Assembly (NCBI GenBank): GCA_050699715.1
Contig: JBOHFR010000003.1
Span: 1 to 64,000 of the forward strand
Origin: GCA-003244245 sp050699715
Lineage (GTDB): Bacteria > Actinomycetota > Actinomycetes > Mycobacteriales > Pseudonocardiaceae
Direction: 5' to 3'
Length of the DNA stretch: 64,000 bases
In this document: positions 46,499-55,655 of the stretch, one piece after another
Layout of the letters: each line of letters begins with the position of its first letter
Position numbering within the stretch: position 1 is the first letter of the stretch
Made by a program: the position numbers and the translations under genes
The notes under the pieces: generated by a model
Seen by the model: the letters and a program-made list of their open reading frames with translations, nothing else
The model's database searches: none
Told to the model about the DNA's origin: nothing

Positions 46499-48176
46499 CC
46501 GAGACTGTAAACATTCAACCCTGATGATCAGCGCATGACGTTGTCGCCGGTCGGCTGGTGGGCGTCCGGTGGGTCTGGTGGTCGGTTGGGGTGTCGTTAG
46601 GTGGGTGCGGGTAGGACGGGCATCCAGGGTTGGCCGGTGATCGCGTCGTGGAGGACGGTCATGGCGTTGAGGCCGTGTTTGGTGGCGGTGGAGAGGTAGC
46701 CGAGGATGGTGTAGCGGTCTTGGGTGCGTGCTTCGCTGGTCAGCCGTCCGGAGATTTTCTGTTGGATCTTGCTGGGTCGTAGGTCGCGTTCGGCCTGGTT
46801 GGAGGTGGGGGGCACGGTGAGGTCGTGGGCGAAGCGCAGGACGTCGTCGGGGCGGTCGCGCAGGACTTCCAGCAGCAGCCGGGCCTTGCGTTGGCCGGGG
46901 CGGGTGCCGTGGGAGGTGGTGTCGGACAGTCCGACCAGCATCCCGTCGCGGAACCGGCGCAGCAGCGCGTCGCGGATGTCGGCGTCGATGGTGGGCAGGT
47001 TCTGTTCGCGGGCGAGGTTGGCGTGGTGGATCAGCCCGCGCAGCGCGTCAGCGATCTGGGTCGGCCACACCGCGTCGGGGTAGATCTGCGCGGCGTCGGC
47101 GAGATCTCTGAGTAGGTGAGCACAGCACAGTTGGTGGACCAGGGTGCCGAGCTGGGCGGAGTCATAGTTTTGGTAGCGGTCGTGGACGATCACCGAGCAG
47201 GTAGTGGGTGTAGAACTCGGTGCAGACCACCAGCAGGTACCGCTCGGCCTTCTTCTTGCCCGCCGGCGCGGTGTTCGCACCGACCCGCAGAGGGGTCTCA
47301 TCGCAGCACACCGCGTGCGCCAGGGTGATCAGTGCCCGGATCCGCTGGTGGGTCTCGGTGAGCAGCCCGGCCGCGCAGTTGATCATGCCGTGGACGAATC
47401 CCACAGAGGGGGCAGTTCCGGTCAGTGACTCCAGCAGCGCGACGACCCGGTGCGCGGGGATGAAGTGCACGACCATCAGGTACACCGCGAACGCGGCCAG
47501 GTGAGGGCCGTACCCGACCAACCCGGACCGCGCTCCGTCGGGCCGCTGAGCGGTGTGGACCTTCCCGCAGCTGCATTGCACCTGGTGCTGGTCGTACTGG
47601 ATGACCTTCACGGCGAGGCGCGGGATCTCGTGTTGCTGGTAGCGGCCCCACAATTCCCCAGATCCCGAGCACAGCCCAGATCGTCACCGCAGTCACAGCG
47701 GTCCTAGGGGAACCGGTCGCGGCGGTCATCGGGGTCCTCAGTCCACGGCAGATGTGATCCCGGCGCGCCGGGTTACTTGCCCCGCGCCCGCTTGGGCCCA
47801 CCCTTGTCGCGCTTGTTCTTCTCTGGCGGTGCGGGCTCACCTGGATCATCGTCTTTCGACGGAGGACTCGAGGAGTTCCCCGAGCTGCGCGACAACAGAT
47901 GCTCCAGCCGGGCCAGCTTCCCGGACAGGGCCTCGTTAGCCTCCACCAACTCCGAGACCTGCCCGGCCATCGCGGTGATCTGCCCAGCTTGGCGCCGCAC
48001 CACAACGATCAGCTCGTCGCGCGACATCTCCTCCGGCCCGGGCACCCGGAGATCAAACCGCCCACCAGCCGATCACACCGTGACCGACACGCCGACACCG
48101 CAGACCGCTGCGTCAGCACCCCGACGGCAGCGCGCCAGCCCAGGTCAGCCCACGAGCTGAATGTTTACCCGAGACT
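46499..48176. mobile_element. IS66-family insertion sequence with 8-bp target duplication
   Basis: The element spans 46507-48168 (1662 bp). Its ends are inverted: GTAAACATTCA at 46507 and its complement TGAATGTTTAC ending at 48168. It is flanked on both sides by CCGAGACT (46499-46506 and 48169-48176). An 8-bp duplication is the known size for IS66. It holds one transposase gene, now broken, as in single-gene IS66 subtypes. Confidence 0.92.
46597..48045 (-). pseudogene. IS66-type transposase, multiply broken
   Basis: The N-terminal piece (MSRDELIVVVRRQAGQITAM, SRSSGNSSSPPSKDDDPG) ends at a stop at 47773. A zinc-ribbon piece (DRCDCGDDLGCARDLG) lies in another frame after a TAG. The third piece (YQQHEIPRLAVKVIQYDQHQ to CTEFYTHYLLG) holds the first catalytic Asp (CCDETPLRVG). 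The fourth (VIVHDRYQNYDSAQLG, SNQAERDLRPSKIQQKISGR) holds the remaining Asp and Glu. At least three frame breaks mean it cannot transpose by itself. Confidence 0.9.
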
Positions 48177-48349
48177 GTCACGCACCGCAACCAAAGTGAC
48201 CGTTTACGTAACGAACTCCATCATATGACGGATAAGTAGCCCTCTCGTGGACACCTGGTGCATGCTTTCCCGCACTCAGCAGCCGATCCGACCAGTGAAC
48301 GCCGATAAGTCGGCTCCCCCGCCCAATCCAAGATTCTCAGGAGAACTAG

Positions 48350-49183
48350 TTGATCAACCAGGTCGACCCCGGGCCGGTACGCAGATTGTTAACAGCGTGT
48401 GACGTCGAGGGGTACAGCAGACTCGGCAGCGATGAACAACGGGACCTCCAGAACCGGTTGGCCGAGGTGCAGGAGCGGGCTGCCCGCAACGCAGGTCTGG
48501 TCCGAGGCCGAGCGCTCATCCAACCGGCCGGTGATGGCGAGCTGACGCGCTGGCCACCGGAAACGGACGTGTTGAACCTGACCATTGACTATCTACGCGA
48601 ACTCCACACGGAACTCGTGAGGGTCAACAGGACCCTGGCCAACGACAATCAAATCCGACTACGCGTAGCGCTTGTCGACGGCATGTCCGAAATCGCTTCC
48701 TACGGGTTGGCAGGCGAGGCGCCCGTCGTGGCTGCCCGGCTGGTCAACGCCGACCAAACCCGGAAGGCCTTGATCCTCGCCTCATGCTGCCCACTGGTAG
48801 TAATCTTGGACGACCGGCTCTATCAGGACGTGGTCCGGCAACGATTTCGCGGACTCCGACCGGACGACTACGTTCGCGTGGCCGTCCGGAACGATGCAAA
48901 GAACTTCGAGCGCGACGCTTGGATCGCAGCTCCCGGCTGTGACTCATCGGTGCTGGCCGAACTGGCGGAGCCAGCCGACCGTCGGGCGGGGCCACCGAAA
49001 CCGGCGTGTCCAGAGGCTCAGTCGACTGACGGCACAGCCCAGCATCAACCGGGGCTGGCCACCACCGCGCCTACGTCTGGAGGCACCACCATCGCCTACC
49101 ACGCGCCTGTCAAGCACCGGGGCGACGTCGTCACTGGCACGAAAAACGTGTACGGGCTTACCCGTAGGGAAGAAATCCGATGA
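48350..49183 (+). CDS. Class III nucleotide-cyclase-like protein
   Basis: In this 277-residue protein, residues 12-195 fit a class III cyclase homology domain. LLTACDVEGYSRLGS carries Asp18, GDGEL the second Asp (62), and RLRVALVDGM with GLAGEAPVVAARLVN matches the conserved strand and AAR helix. The tail (200-277) is linker-like and ends GDVVTGTKNVYG, echoed in the next protein. The TTG start is supported by AGGAG six bases upstream. The stop overlaps the next ATG (ATGA). It could make a cyclic nucleotide signal; activity is unproven. Confidence 0.75.
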   Translation: MINQVDPGPVRRLLTACDVEGYSRLGSDEQRDLQNRLAEVQERAARNAGLVRGRALIQPAGDGELTRWPPETDVLNLTIDYLRELHTELVRVNRTLANDNQIRLRVALVDGMSEIASYGLAGEAPVVAARLVNADQTRKALILASCCPLVVILDDRLYQDVVRQRFRGLRPDDYVRVAVRNDAKNFERDAWIAAPGCDSSVLAELAEPADRRAGPPKPACPEAQSTDGTAQHQPGLATTAPTSGGTTIAYHAPVKHRGDVVTGTKNVYGLTRREEIR

Positions 49184-51429
49184 CAGAGCCCGCTAACACA
49201 CAGGAACCGGAGCAGAAGCCAGTACCTGCAACACTCGAGGATAACCCGGACGAGAACGAGCCGCCGGAGGAAGAGCATCACGCCGATGCCGCCTCGGTGC
49301 TCAGGGGAATCGCTGCCGCAGTGGCCAATCCTGGAACCACGGCAGCCAAGCACAACCGCCGCCGGCAGGGGCGAAAGAGCCTCGGCGTCGACCGCTTCGC
49401 AACGAAGATTGACTTTCGAGCGGAGGCCGAACTCGACGGCGACATCGTGACCGGCGAGAAACATGTTCATTACACCCAACTCGTCGCAACACAGCACGGG
49501 TCCGGCGGTCACTACGAGTTCGACGCCCAGGAAAAGGACGAGATACGGGCGATCTTCGTTGCACCAGACGATTTCGGAAACCTGATCACCTTCGCCAAGC
49601 AGCGTTCGGTCGTCATCGTGCGGGTGCCGGCCGGGTTCGGGAAGCGCGTCACCGGATTCCGCTTGTTGGACTCAGTCGCTGCCAGCTCCGTGTTCAGCCT
49701 CAATCCCAGCGCAAGCTTGCAGTGGCTAACAAAGGACGCGATCTCAGAAGGCGCAGGATATCTGCTAGTCGGACTATCCCAGACCCAAGCCAACGAACTC
49801 AACCGACACGATCTGGAACGTCTGGACGCGGAGCTGAAACAGCTCGATTCCAGGCTGGTGATCGCAGTGGCCAATGAGATTCACTTCGCCGACAATGGGA
49901 TGGTTGACTACCTCACGGAAATCCGCAGCCAACCGCAACCCGAAGCAATTGTCGAGAAACACCTACGGTGGCGGTTGACCACCAGCCCGGGGCTAGCCGA
50001 AACGATTCTAGCACGTCCAGACGTGGTCACCTTGATCACCGACGAACTCGGCCACGACCCATCCCCACGGAAGGCGGCGCGTCTCGCACATTTCCTAGCC
50101 GAAGGGGCTGAGCACCCGGCGTCCCTTGTGGAGACTGTCCTCGCAAGGCTGTCCCGGCAGGCTGGCCGGGACTTGGGCGACTGGTTTCAAGGGCTACCTG
50201 ACCTGCACTCCCGCAGCTTCGTAGCCGCACTGGCAGTGCTCAATGGGCTACCCAACGAAACGGTCGCAGAAGCCGCCAGGTCACTGTACCGCAAGCTGAG
50301 TACGGTGCCTCGAGGCGCGGTGGAGACCACGCCGGGCCAACCTGTCGATCACTTTGCCTCTAGCCGCAGCGCGCGGCTGACCAAATTGCGCGCCCGGTTG
50401 ACTACGACCACGGTTCAGACCCAGCACGGACCGATCCCGGCGGACGTAGTCCAGTTTGTCGAAGCGGCCTATCCAAGCCTCGTGTTACGGCACATGTGGC
50501 AGGAATACGACGATATTCAGCCTGCACTCATGACGTGGCTGCGGGAACTGGGCGGCCATCCCAGCGAGGAAGTGCGTATCCGTTCGGGAGTCGCTGTTGG
50601 CGCGCTGACCAATCTCGCTTTTGACTTTCTGCGCAGCTCGGTACTGGTGCCGTGGGCGCGGAGTGAAGACAGTCGAAGAAGAGAGGTAGCAGCGGTCGCC
50701 TTGGACGCTGCGAACGCCAGACCAGAGCTGCGCACTGCCGTGCGCAATCTGGTCCAGGAGTGGGGCGGGGACGAGAACCCGGAACTGGTCGCCACGGCGG
50801 TTCGCGCCTATGGCAGCAGCGTGGGTACTGACCAGCCCGATGACGTGTTTGAGGCCTTCGACCGGCTAGCCGAGTCCGAGGATTTCACCATAGTCGAAGC
50901 CGTCTGCGCCAGCCTAGCTGAGCTGGTCGAGACCGGCATTGAGGAAGTCGCAACCAAGGCCCTCACGACGACCCACTCCTGGGCCACCAGCCGAATCCAG
51001 CTGCGCCGAGTCGCGGGCAACTTAGCTTTCTTGTTGATGGCTGCCGACTTGGTGTGGTCACCGGATGCCTTGGCGGCCGTCAACAACGGTGGCAGGTCCG
51101 GTCGTTGGCCGATGTTGTTGCGGCTAGCCGATTCCGAGCCCCGCCATCACGACGTGATCGCCGGGATGTGGACCACCGCTCTTAGCACGTCCGAGGTCAC
51201 CGAGGTGGCGCAGCAGGTCCTCGATGGGTGGGCATTAATTGTGGAGGACCACGAACCGGCGCGACTGGCGTTGGCCGCGATGCTGCGAGCCACTGCGAGT
51301 ACTGCCCGTGCCCGTAACCGTGTGCACCGGCACGTCGAGACCTGGGCCAGGGCGGACACAGAGGTCCGTGCTCCGAAGACAGCCGCCGCTGTCCTCGCCA
51401 CTTTCGTTGAGAGGAACGACCGCCGGTGA
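49180..51429 (+). CDS. STAND/NACHT-like protein with degenerate P-loop and HEAT-like repeats
   Basis: This 749-residue protein has an acidic N-terminus (1-35) and then a GDIVTGEKHV motif (87-96) like that ending the upstream protein. A short NTPase-like region follows, with IVRVPAGFGKRVTGF (about 146-160) in the place of a Walker A; the usual Ser/Thr after GK is Arg, so nucleotide binding is doubtful. From about 250 on, helical pairs suggest HEAT-type repeats (VRIRSGVAVGALTNLAFDFL, RREVAAVALDAANARPEL). It may be a sensor or scaffold. Coupled to its neighbours by ATGA (5') and GTGA (3'). Confidence 0.65.
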   Translation: MTEPANTQEPEQKPVPATLEDNPDENEPPEEEHHADAASVLRGIAAAVANPGTTAAKHNRRRQGRKSLGVDRFATKIDFRAEAELDGDIVTGEKHVHYTQLVATQHGSGGHYEFDAQEKDEIRAIFVAPDDFGNLITFAKQRSVVIVRVPAGFGKRVTGFRLLDSVAASSVFSLNPSASLQWLTKDAISEGAGYLLVGLSQTQANELNRHDLERLDAELKQLDSRLVIAVANEIHFADNGMVDYLTEIRSQPQPEAIVEKHLRWRLTTSPGLAETILARPDVVTLITDELGHDPSPRKAARLAHFLAEGAEHPASLVETVLARLSRQAGRDLGDWFQGLPDLHSRSFVAALAVLNGLPNETVAEAARSLYRKLSTVPRGAVETTPGQPVDHFASSRSARLTKLRARLTTTTVQTQHGPIPADVVQFVEAAYPSLVLRHMWQEYDDIQPALMTWLRELGGHPSEEVRIRSGVAVGALTNLAFDFLRSSVLVPWARSEDSRRREVAAVALDAANARPELRTAVRNLVQEWGGDENPELVATAVRAYGSSVGTDQPDDVFEAFDRLAESEDFTIVEAVCASLAELVETGIEEVATKALTTTHSWATSRIQLRRVAGNLAFLLMAADLVWSPDALAAVNNGGRSGRWPMLLRLADSEPRHHDVIAGMWTTALSTSEVTEVAQQVLDGWALIVEDHEPARLALAAMLRATASTARARNRVHRHVETWARADTEVRAPKTAAAVLATFVERNDRR

Positions 51430-52538
51430 AACACGCAGTTAACCTGATCCTGTCCGACGAACCGGTGCGCCGGGTCCAGTTCGGCGGCCGACCGGTGGTA
51501 AACCCCGGCGTCGCCGTCGTCTGCTCCATGGCGGACGGGCAGTTGGAGCAGGTCGGAAAGCTGGGAATGATCTCCAGATACCGCCGGCGCTACGAGGTGG
51601 ACATCGCCGACCACCACGACACGGTGGACTCGCCGTTGCCCACTCGTGACGATGTTTACCATTTTCAGTGCTCGATCGTGGTCGGGTGGCGGGTCAACGA
51701 CCCGATCGAGGTGGTGCGGCGCAGGGTGGGCGATGGTCTGGACCTGTGCCATTCGCGGTTGCTCGACCGGATGCGGGAGATCAGCAGGGAGTTCGAGATT
51801 CAGGACTGCGCCAAGGCAGAGCGGGAGATCAACCGTGCGGTGGTTATTCCGTTCACTCTGCTAGAGGGAATCACCATCTACCACTTCTCGGCGCGACTGA
51901 CGCTGGACGCCGGTGCGCGAGCATATCTACAGGCCAAGATTGCCGCTGCCCGCGAATCCGACCTTGACAAGTTGCGGTGGCGTGGCGATGTCGAACGGGC
52001 TCACCACGACGAGACGATGGAGGGTATCCGTTTGTCCGGCGAGGTCCAACGCGACCAACAGCGGATGAACGCCGTCCGCCAAGCGTTGAAGGGTGACAAC
52101 GATCTCCTACTGTATCATCTGGCGCAAAACCGAGGTGAGACGGGAACGATTATTAACATGATTCGCGCCGACCGGAACTCGACCGAGCATGAGCGCATCA
52201 CGTTGCTCAAGGATCTGATCGACCGCCACCTGATCCAGGACGTCGACCTCGACGAACTACGCTCGGAACTGGTCTCGGGAACGGCGCTGGGGATCCGTCG
52301 GGGTTCCAATCCCACAAAGGAACTCCCTAGCATTGTGCAACAGCAGCCGCTCAAGATCGTGGACCTCAACGGGGCGACGGAGTCCGATCATACCGCCAGC
52401 GCGGACCAAGCCGGAGTAACCGACCAAACGACAAACGGTCAGCCCATTCCCGACTCGTCGGGTTCCCCGCATGATGGATCTGGTGTCACCGGGTGGAAGT
52501 CTCGTAACCCCAGCAAACAAAATAACGGACCGGCCTGA
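51426..52538 (+). CDS. SPFH/band-7-like protein
   Basis: This 370-residue protein has an N-terminal beta-rich region (RRYEVDIADHHDTVDSPLPT then DDVYHFQCSIVVGWRVNDPI) and a following long helical segment (YLQAKIAAARESDLDKLRWR). The order of strand domain then coiled coil is that of SPFH proteins, but there is no obvious membrane anchor. The C-terminal 90 residues are disordered, rich in Ser/Thr/Asn/Gln. The GTG start overlaps the upstream stop. It could assemble a platform for the phosphatase/kinase pair. Confidence 0.55.
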   Translation: MKHAVNLILSDEPVRRVQFGGRPVVNPGVAVVCSMADGQLEQVGKLGMISRYRRRYEVDIADHHDTVDSPLPTRDDVYHFQCSIVVGWRVNDPIEVVRRRVGDGLDLCHSRLLDRMREISREFEIQDCAKAEREINRAVVIPFTLLEGITIYHFSARLTLDAGARAYLQAKIAAARESDLDKLRWRGDVERAHHDETMEGIRLSGEVQRDQQRMNAVRQALKGDNDLLLYHLAQNRGETGTIINMIRADRNSTEHERITLLKDLIDRHLIQDVDLDELRSELVSGTALGIRRGSNPTKELPSIVQQQPLKIVDLNGATESDHTASADQAGVTDQTTNGQPIPDSSGSPHDGSGVTGWKSRNPSKQNNGPA

Positions 52539-53763
52539 CCCTGGCAGAGATTTCGGCCGGCAGCTAGAACCAGGAGCACCACATGCCCATGCGCCAACAG
52601 CTCACCCTACCCAGCAGATCGATGGTCCTTTTTGGGCGGTTTTCATGGTGATCGGCCTCGTCCGCCTGATTTATCGGAAGATCAGGAATCGTGTCGAGGC
52701 GGCACCGGAACCGACGTCGCCGGTGTCCTCAGCGTCAGTCGACTCCTGCCGGAACGAGCGCGCGATCACCGATTTCGCCGACGCTAAGCCACCCGATTCG
52801 GTACGGCCCGCGCTGATTGCAAGAGCCCATCAACCCTTTCCGGCGCCAAAACCCCTGGACGAACACCGGTTCCCCGATACCGGAATCGATCCCGCCTTGA
52901 TGCGACCACCGGTGTTCGACGGGACTCCCAGGGCAGCCCTCCTTCCGTGGCTGCTACCGACGGAGCCGGGCCAGCCTGGCATCGCGGCCGACGAAGCTCG
53001 GTTGGGTAGCCTGGACGTGCGCGCAGTCTCCCTGATCGGATCCAGCCACCGATGTGAGGAACCGGCGACCGCACGACAGGACGCGTACCGGCTCGGCCGC
53101 GACGCCACCGGGCGACATCTGGTGATTGCCGTAGCGGACGGGCTGTCCGATAGCCGGCGGTCGGACCTGGGCGCGACAGTGGCTGCCCGCTGCGCCGTCG
53201 ACATAGTGCGTCAGGAACTCGATCACAGTGCAGCCCCGGACATTCAGTGGCCGGAGGTCTTCCGCTTGACCGCTGGCACCGTCACGGGTGCCGCCAAGCA
53301 GAGGGGATTGTCACCGATGGAGGTATGCACCGCCCTCATCGTCGCCATCGTCCCCGCGGAACCGGACAACCGCGACGGCGGGCGACGCGTGTGGTTCGCC
53401 TCCCTAGCCGACGTCAGTGCGTGGGAACGCTCGGAATCCGGGTGGCGGATGCTCGCCGGCGACCCCAAGGAAGACGTACTCGACCGGAACGCTGTGCGCC
53501 ACTTCCTGCCGCACCACCCGGACAAGGTGACGGTGGTACGCCAAGACATACCGCCGGGAGCAACGATCACGATCGTCAGCGACGGCGTCGGCGACGCGCT
53601 AACCGATGTGCCGGGTGCCAGCGAGTGGTTCGCCCGGAGGTGGCGAACTCCGCCACCCCTTTCGTCTTTCCTCCTCGACGTCGCCTATGAAGCACGAGGA
53701 CAATTGGACGACCGGACCGCAGTGACGGTGTGGTGCGGCGGCCGGACGGAGTGGACGCGGTGA
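52471..53763 (+). CDS. PP2C-type protein phosphatase, membrane-anchored
   Basis: This protein has 430 residues from the ATG at 52471, overlapping the previous gene by 68 bases. A hydrophobic segment near residues 53-68 (FWAVFMVIGLVRLIY) anchors it. The PP2C domain spans about 185-425: LVIAVADGLSDSRRSDLGAT (metal Asp), MEVCTALIVAIV, TITIVSDGVGDAL and QLDDRTAVTVW (metal Asp). It should remove phosphate from Ser/Thr, probably on the kinase or vWA partner. The start is uncertain: the next in-frame ATG (52645) would cut the anchor, and a good ribosome site serves an out-of-frame ATG at 52583. Confidence 0.82.
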   Translation: MMDLVSPGGSLVTPANKITDRPDPGRDFGRQLEPGAPHAHAPTAHPTQQIDGPFWAVFMVIGLVRLIYRKIRNRVEAAPEPTSPVSSASVDSCRNERAITDFADAKPPDSVRPALIARAHQPFPAPKPLDEHRFPDTGIDPALMRPPVFDGTPRAALLPWLLPTEPGQPGIAADEARLGSLDVRAVSLIGSSHRCEEPATARQDAYRLGRDATGRHLVIAVADGLSDSRRSDLGATVAARCAVDIVRQELDHSAAPDIQWPEVFRLTAGTVTGAAKQRGLSPMEVCTALIVAIVPAEPDNRDGGRRVWFASLADVSAWERSESGWRMLAGDPKEDVLDRNAVRHFLPHHPDKVTVVRQDIPPGATITIVSDGVGDALTDVPGASEWFARRWRTPPPLSSFLLDVAYEARGQLDDRTAVTVWCGGRTEWTR

Positions 53764-54923
53764 ACGGCCTGCCCATTAGCCCATTCGGCATCGTGGTGGA
53801 ACACTCGGAACTCGGCACGTTCGGCAACGTCGTCGGTGAGAACAACGGCGAGAGCGAAGGCGTGTACGAGCTACGCGACCACCCCGGCCTGCTAGCCAAG
53901 ATCTACAAAAAACACCTGGTACGGCCCGGCGACGGGGACCGCCTCGATCGACTTGTCTCCCTGCCAACAGGCATCAGCGATGACGATCGGCAGTTGCTGG
54001 CCAGCACAACCTCTTGGCCGATGTCGAGGATCGTCGATCGCGGCAGCACGAGCGGCACCGTGCTACCGATGGCACCGAAAGAGTTCCTCGCCACCCTCCA
54101 AGTCGGGCCAAGACGTACAAGAACACAGATGTTAGAGATCGACTGGCTGGTCCAACCGGCCTCGAAATATCGGCCACGAGGCCTGCCGGTTCCAACGTTT
54201 ACGGAGCGGCTGCGCATCTGCCAGAACATTGTGGCAGTTGCCGATTTTTTGGAGCGCAACAGCTTAGTTTACGGGGACTGGTCCTATGCCAACGCCTTTT
54301 GGAGCATTCACGACCACCGCGCCTACGTGATCGACCTCGACGGCTGTTCCTTCGGTCCACGCCAGCGGGTTGCCAGCCCCAACTGGGAGGATCCACTCAC
54401 TCCGCCCGGAGCCAGCATTGACACTTACAGCGACCGCTATGGGGCTGCGCTTCTGGTCGCTCGTTGTCTCACCGGTAAGCGGGACCGCCGGCTCGCGCTG
54501 GACGCCTTTCGCGAAGTGACCGTAGCAACAGCTAGACCGGGACTAAACACCGTCGTGTGGGATATGGTCAACGCGAACTCACGTACCCAGCGACCGCCTG
54601 TAGCGGCACTGCTGGATGAACTGCAGCGATCCGTAGCACCCGGGATCGTCCGTACGAACGGGACAGGTTCCGTTCCGGCCAGCGGCGTAGTGGGCTGGAC
54701 CCTCAAAGAGCAGCTCAAACCGACGGCATCCGCCCAGAAGCCGGCCGTCCGCCCACCCGTGCCGCGCGGGCTCTCGACCGGTCCGCAACCATCGAGGCCG
54801 CAAGCCACACCGGTCAAACCGCCCATGAGGCCCCGGCGCCCAAGAGTGACCGTCACCGCCGCGTTCTGGATCTGCGTAGCCATCGTCGTCGTGGTCTGGA
54901 TCGCTGTGCACCAGTTCATCTGA
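53760..54923 (+). CDS. Protein kinase-like protein with C-terminal membrane anchor
   Basis: This 387-residue protein has kinase landmarks: LLAKIYKKHL (Lys of the ATP site), LVYGDWSYANAFW (catalytic-loop Asp and Asn) and VIDLDGCSFG (metal Asp). A Pro-rich linker follows, then one membrane helix at the end (about 365-385, VTAAFWICVAIVVVVWIAVH). This is the kinase type found with PP2C and vWA genes in bacteria. The GTG start overlaps the phosphatase stop (GTGA), so the two opposing activities are made together. Confidence 0.82.
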   Translation: MNGLPISPFGIVVEHSELGTFGNVVGENNGESEGVYELRDHPGLLAKIYKKHLVRPGDGDRLDRLVSLPTGISDDDRQLLASTTSWPMSRIVDRGSTSGTVLPMAPKEFLATLQVGPRRTRTQMLEIDWLVQPASKYRPRGLPVPTFTERLRICQNIVAVADFLERNSLVYGDWSYANAFWSIHDHRAYVIDLDGCSFGPRQRVASPNWEDPLTPPGASIDTYSDRYGAALLVARCLTGKRDRRLALDAFREVTVATARPGLNTVVWDMVNANSRTQRPPVAALLDELQRSVAPGIVRTNGTGSVPASGVVGWTLKEQLKPTASAQKPAVRPPVPRGLSTGPQPSRPQATPVKPPMRPRRPRVTVTAAFWICVAIVVVVWIAVHQFI

Positions 54924-54962
54924 CAACACCATCGCCCTTGAACACTAAGAAAGAGCGTACCC

Positions 54963-55655
54963 ATGACCAAGAACGACTACAAACTGGCCGCGACATGCAA
55001 AACGAAGTGCCTGCCGACCTACGTGGTGTTGGACACCTCGAGCTCGATGAAAGAACACGAACAGACCCTGAACGATACACTCGAACACGTCTTTGACACG
55101 CTAGTGGCTAGCCCTCGGGTGTCGGAATTCGCTTACATATCCATCATCACCTTCAACACGCGACCGCATCTGGTGCTGGAAATGACCAGCATCGAAGACA
55201 CACCAGGAGTGCCGCAACTGGCTTGCGATGGTATGACAAATTACAGCTTAGTTTTCGATCTAATCAAGTCGAGAATCGACGTGGACGTGCCTGCACTCAA
55301 TGCCGCCGGCAAGGCGGTGCTCAGGCCAGCGGTCTTTCTGTTCACAGATGGCTTCCCCTCGCTCTCTGATGAGAACGAGTGGGCGGTCCACTTCAACGAC
55401 CTGGTGACACCGAGTTGGCGACATCGGCCACACGTGATTACCTACGGCTTCGGGGAGGCTAGGGCGGACGTGCTAAGGAAGATGGCGACCAAGGCCGCGT
55501 TCTTGGCGGACAGTCGAACCGAGGACAAAGAAGCGTTGACCAAGACACTCACCAGCCTGCTGCAGACCCTCGTCGCCTCAGCCAAGGCAGAGGAACTGCT
55601 GATTCCTGCCGATCTACCCGGCTTTATTCGAGTTCCCGTGGAGTATATGGATTGA
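54963..55655 (+). CDS. vWA-domain protein (TerY-like)
   Basis: The von Willebrand A domain of this 230-residue protein has a complete MIDAS: DTSSSM (about 26-31), the Thr in DGMTNYSLVF (about 90) and FLFTDGFPS (about 121). It should bind a metal-dependent partner, possibly as a substrate of the kinase/phosphatase pair. The ATG at 54963 lies 39 bases after the kinase stop. Its stop overlaps the TTG of the next gene. Confidence 0.87.
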   Translation: MTKNDYKLAATCKTKCLPTYVVLDTSSSMKEHEQTLNDTLEHVFDTLVASPRVSEFAYISIITFNTRPHLVLEMTSIEDTPGVPQLACDGMTNYSLVFDLIKSRIDVDVPALNAAGKAVLRPAVFLFTDGFPSLSDENEWAVHFNDLVTPSWRHRPHVITYGFGEARADVLRKMATKAAFLADSRTEDKEALTKTLTSLLQTLVASAKAEELLIPADLPGFIRVPVEYMD

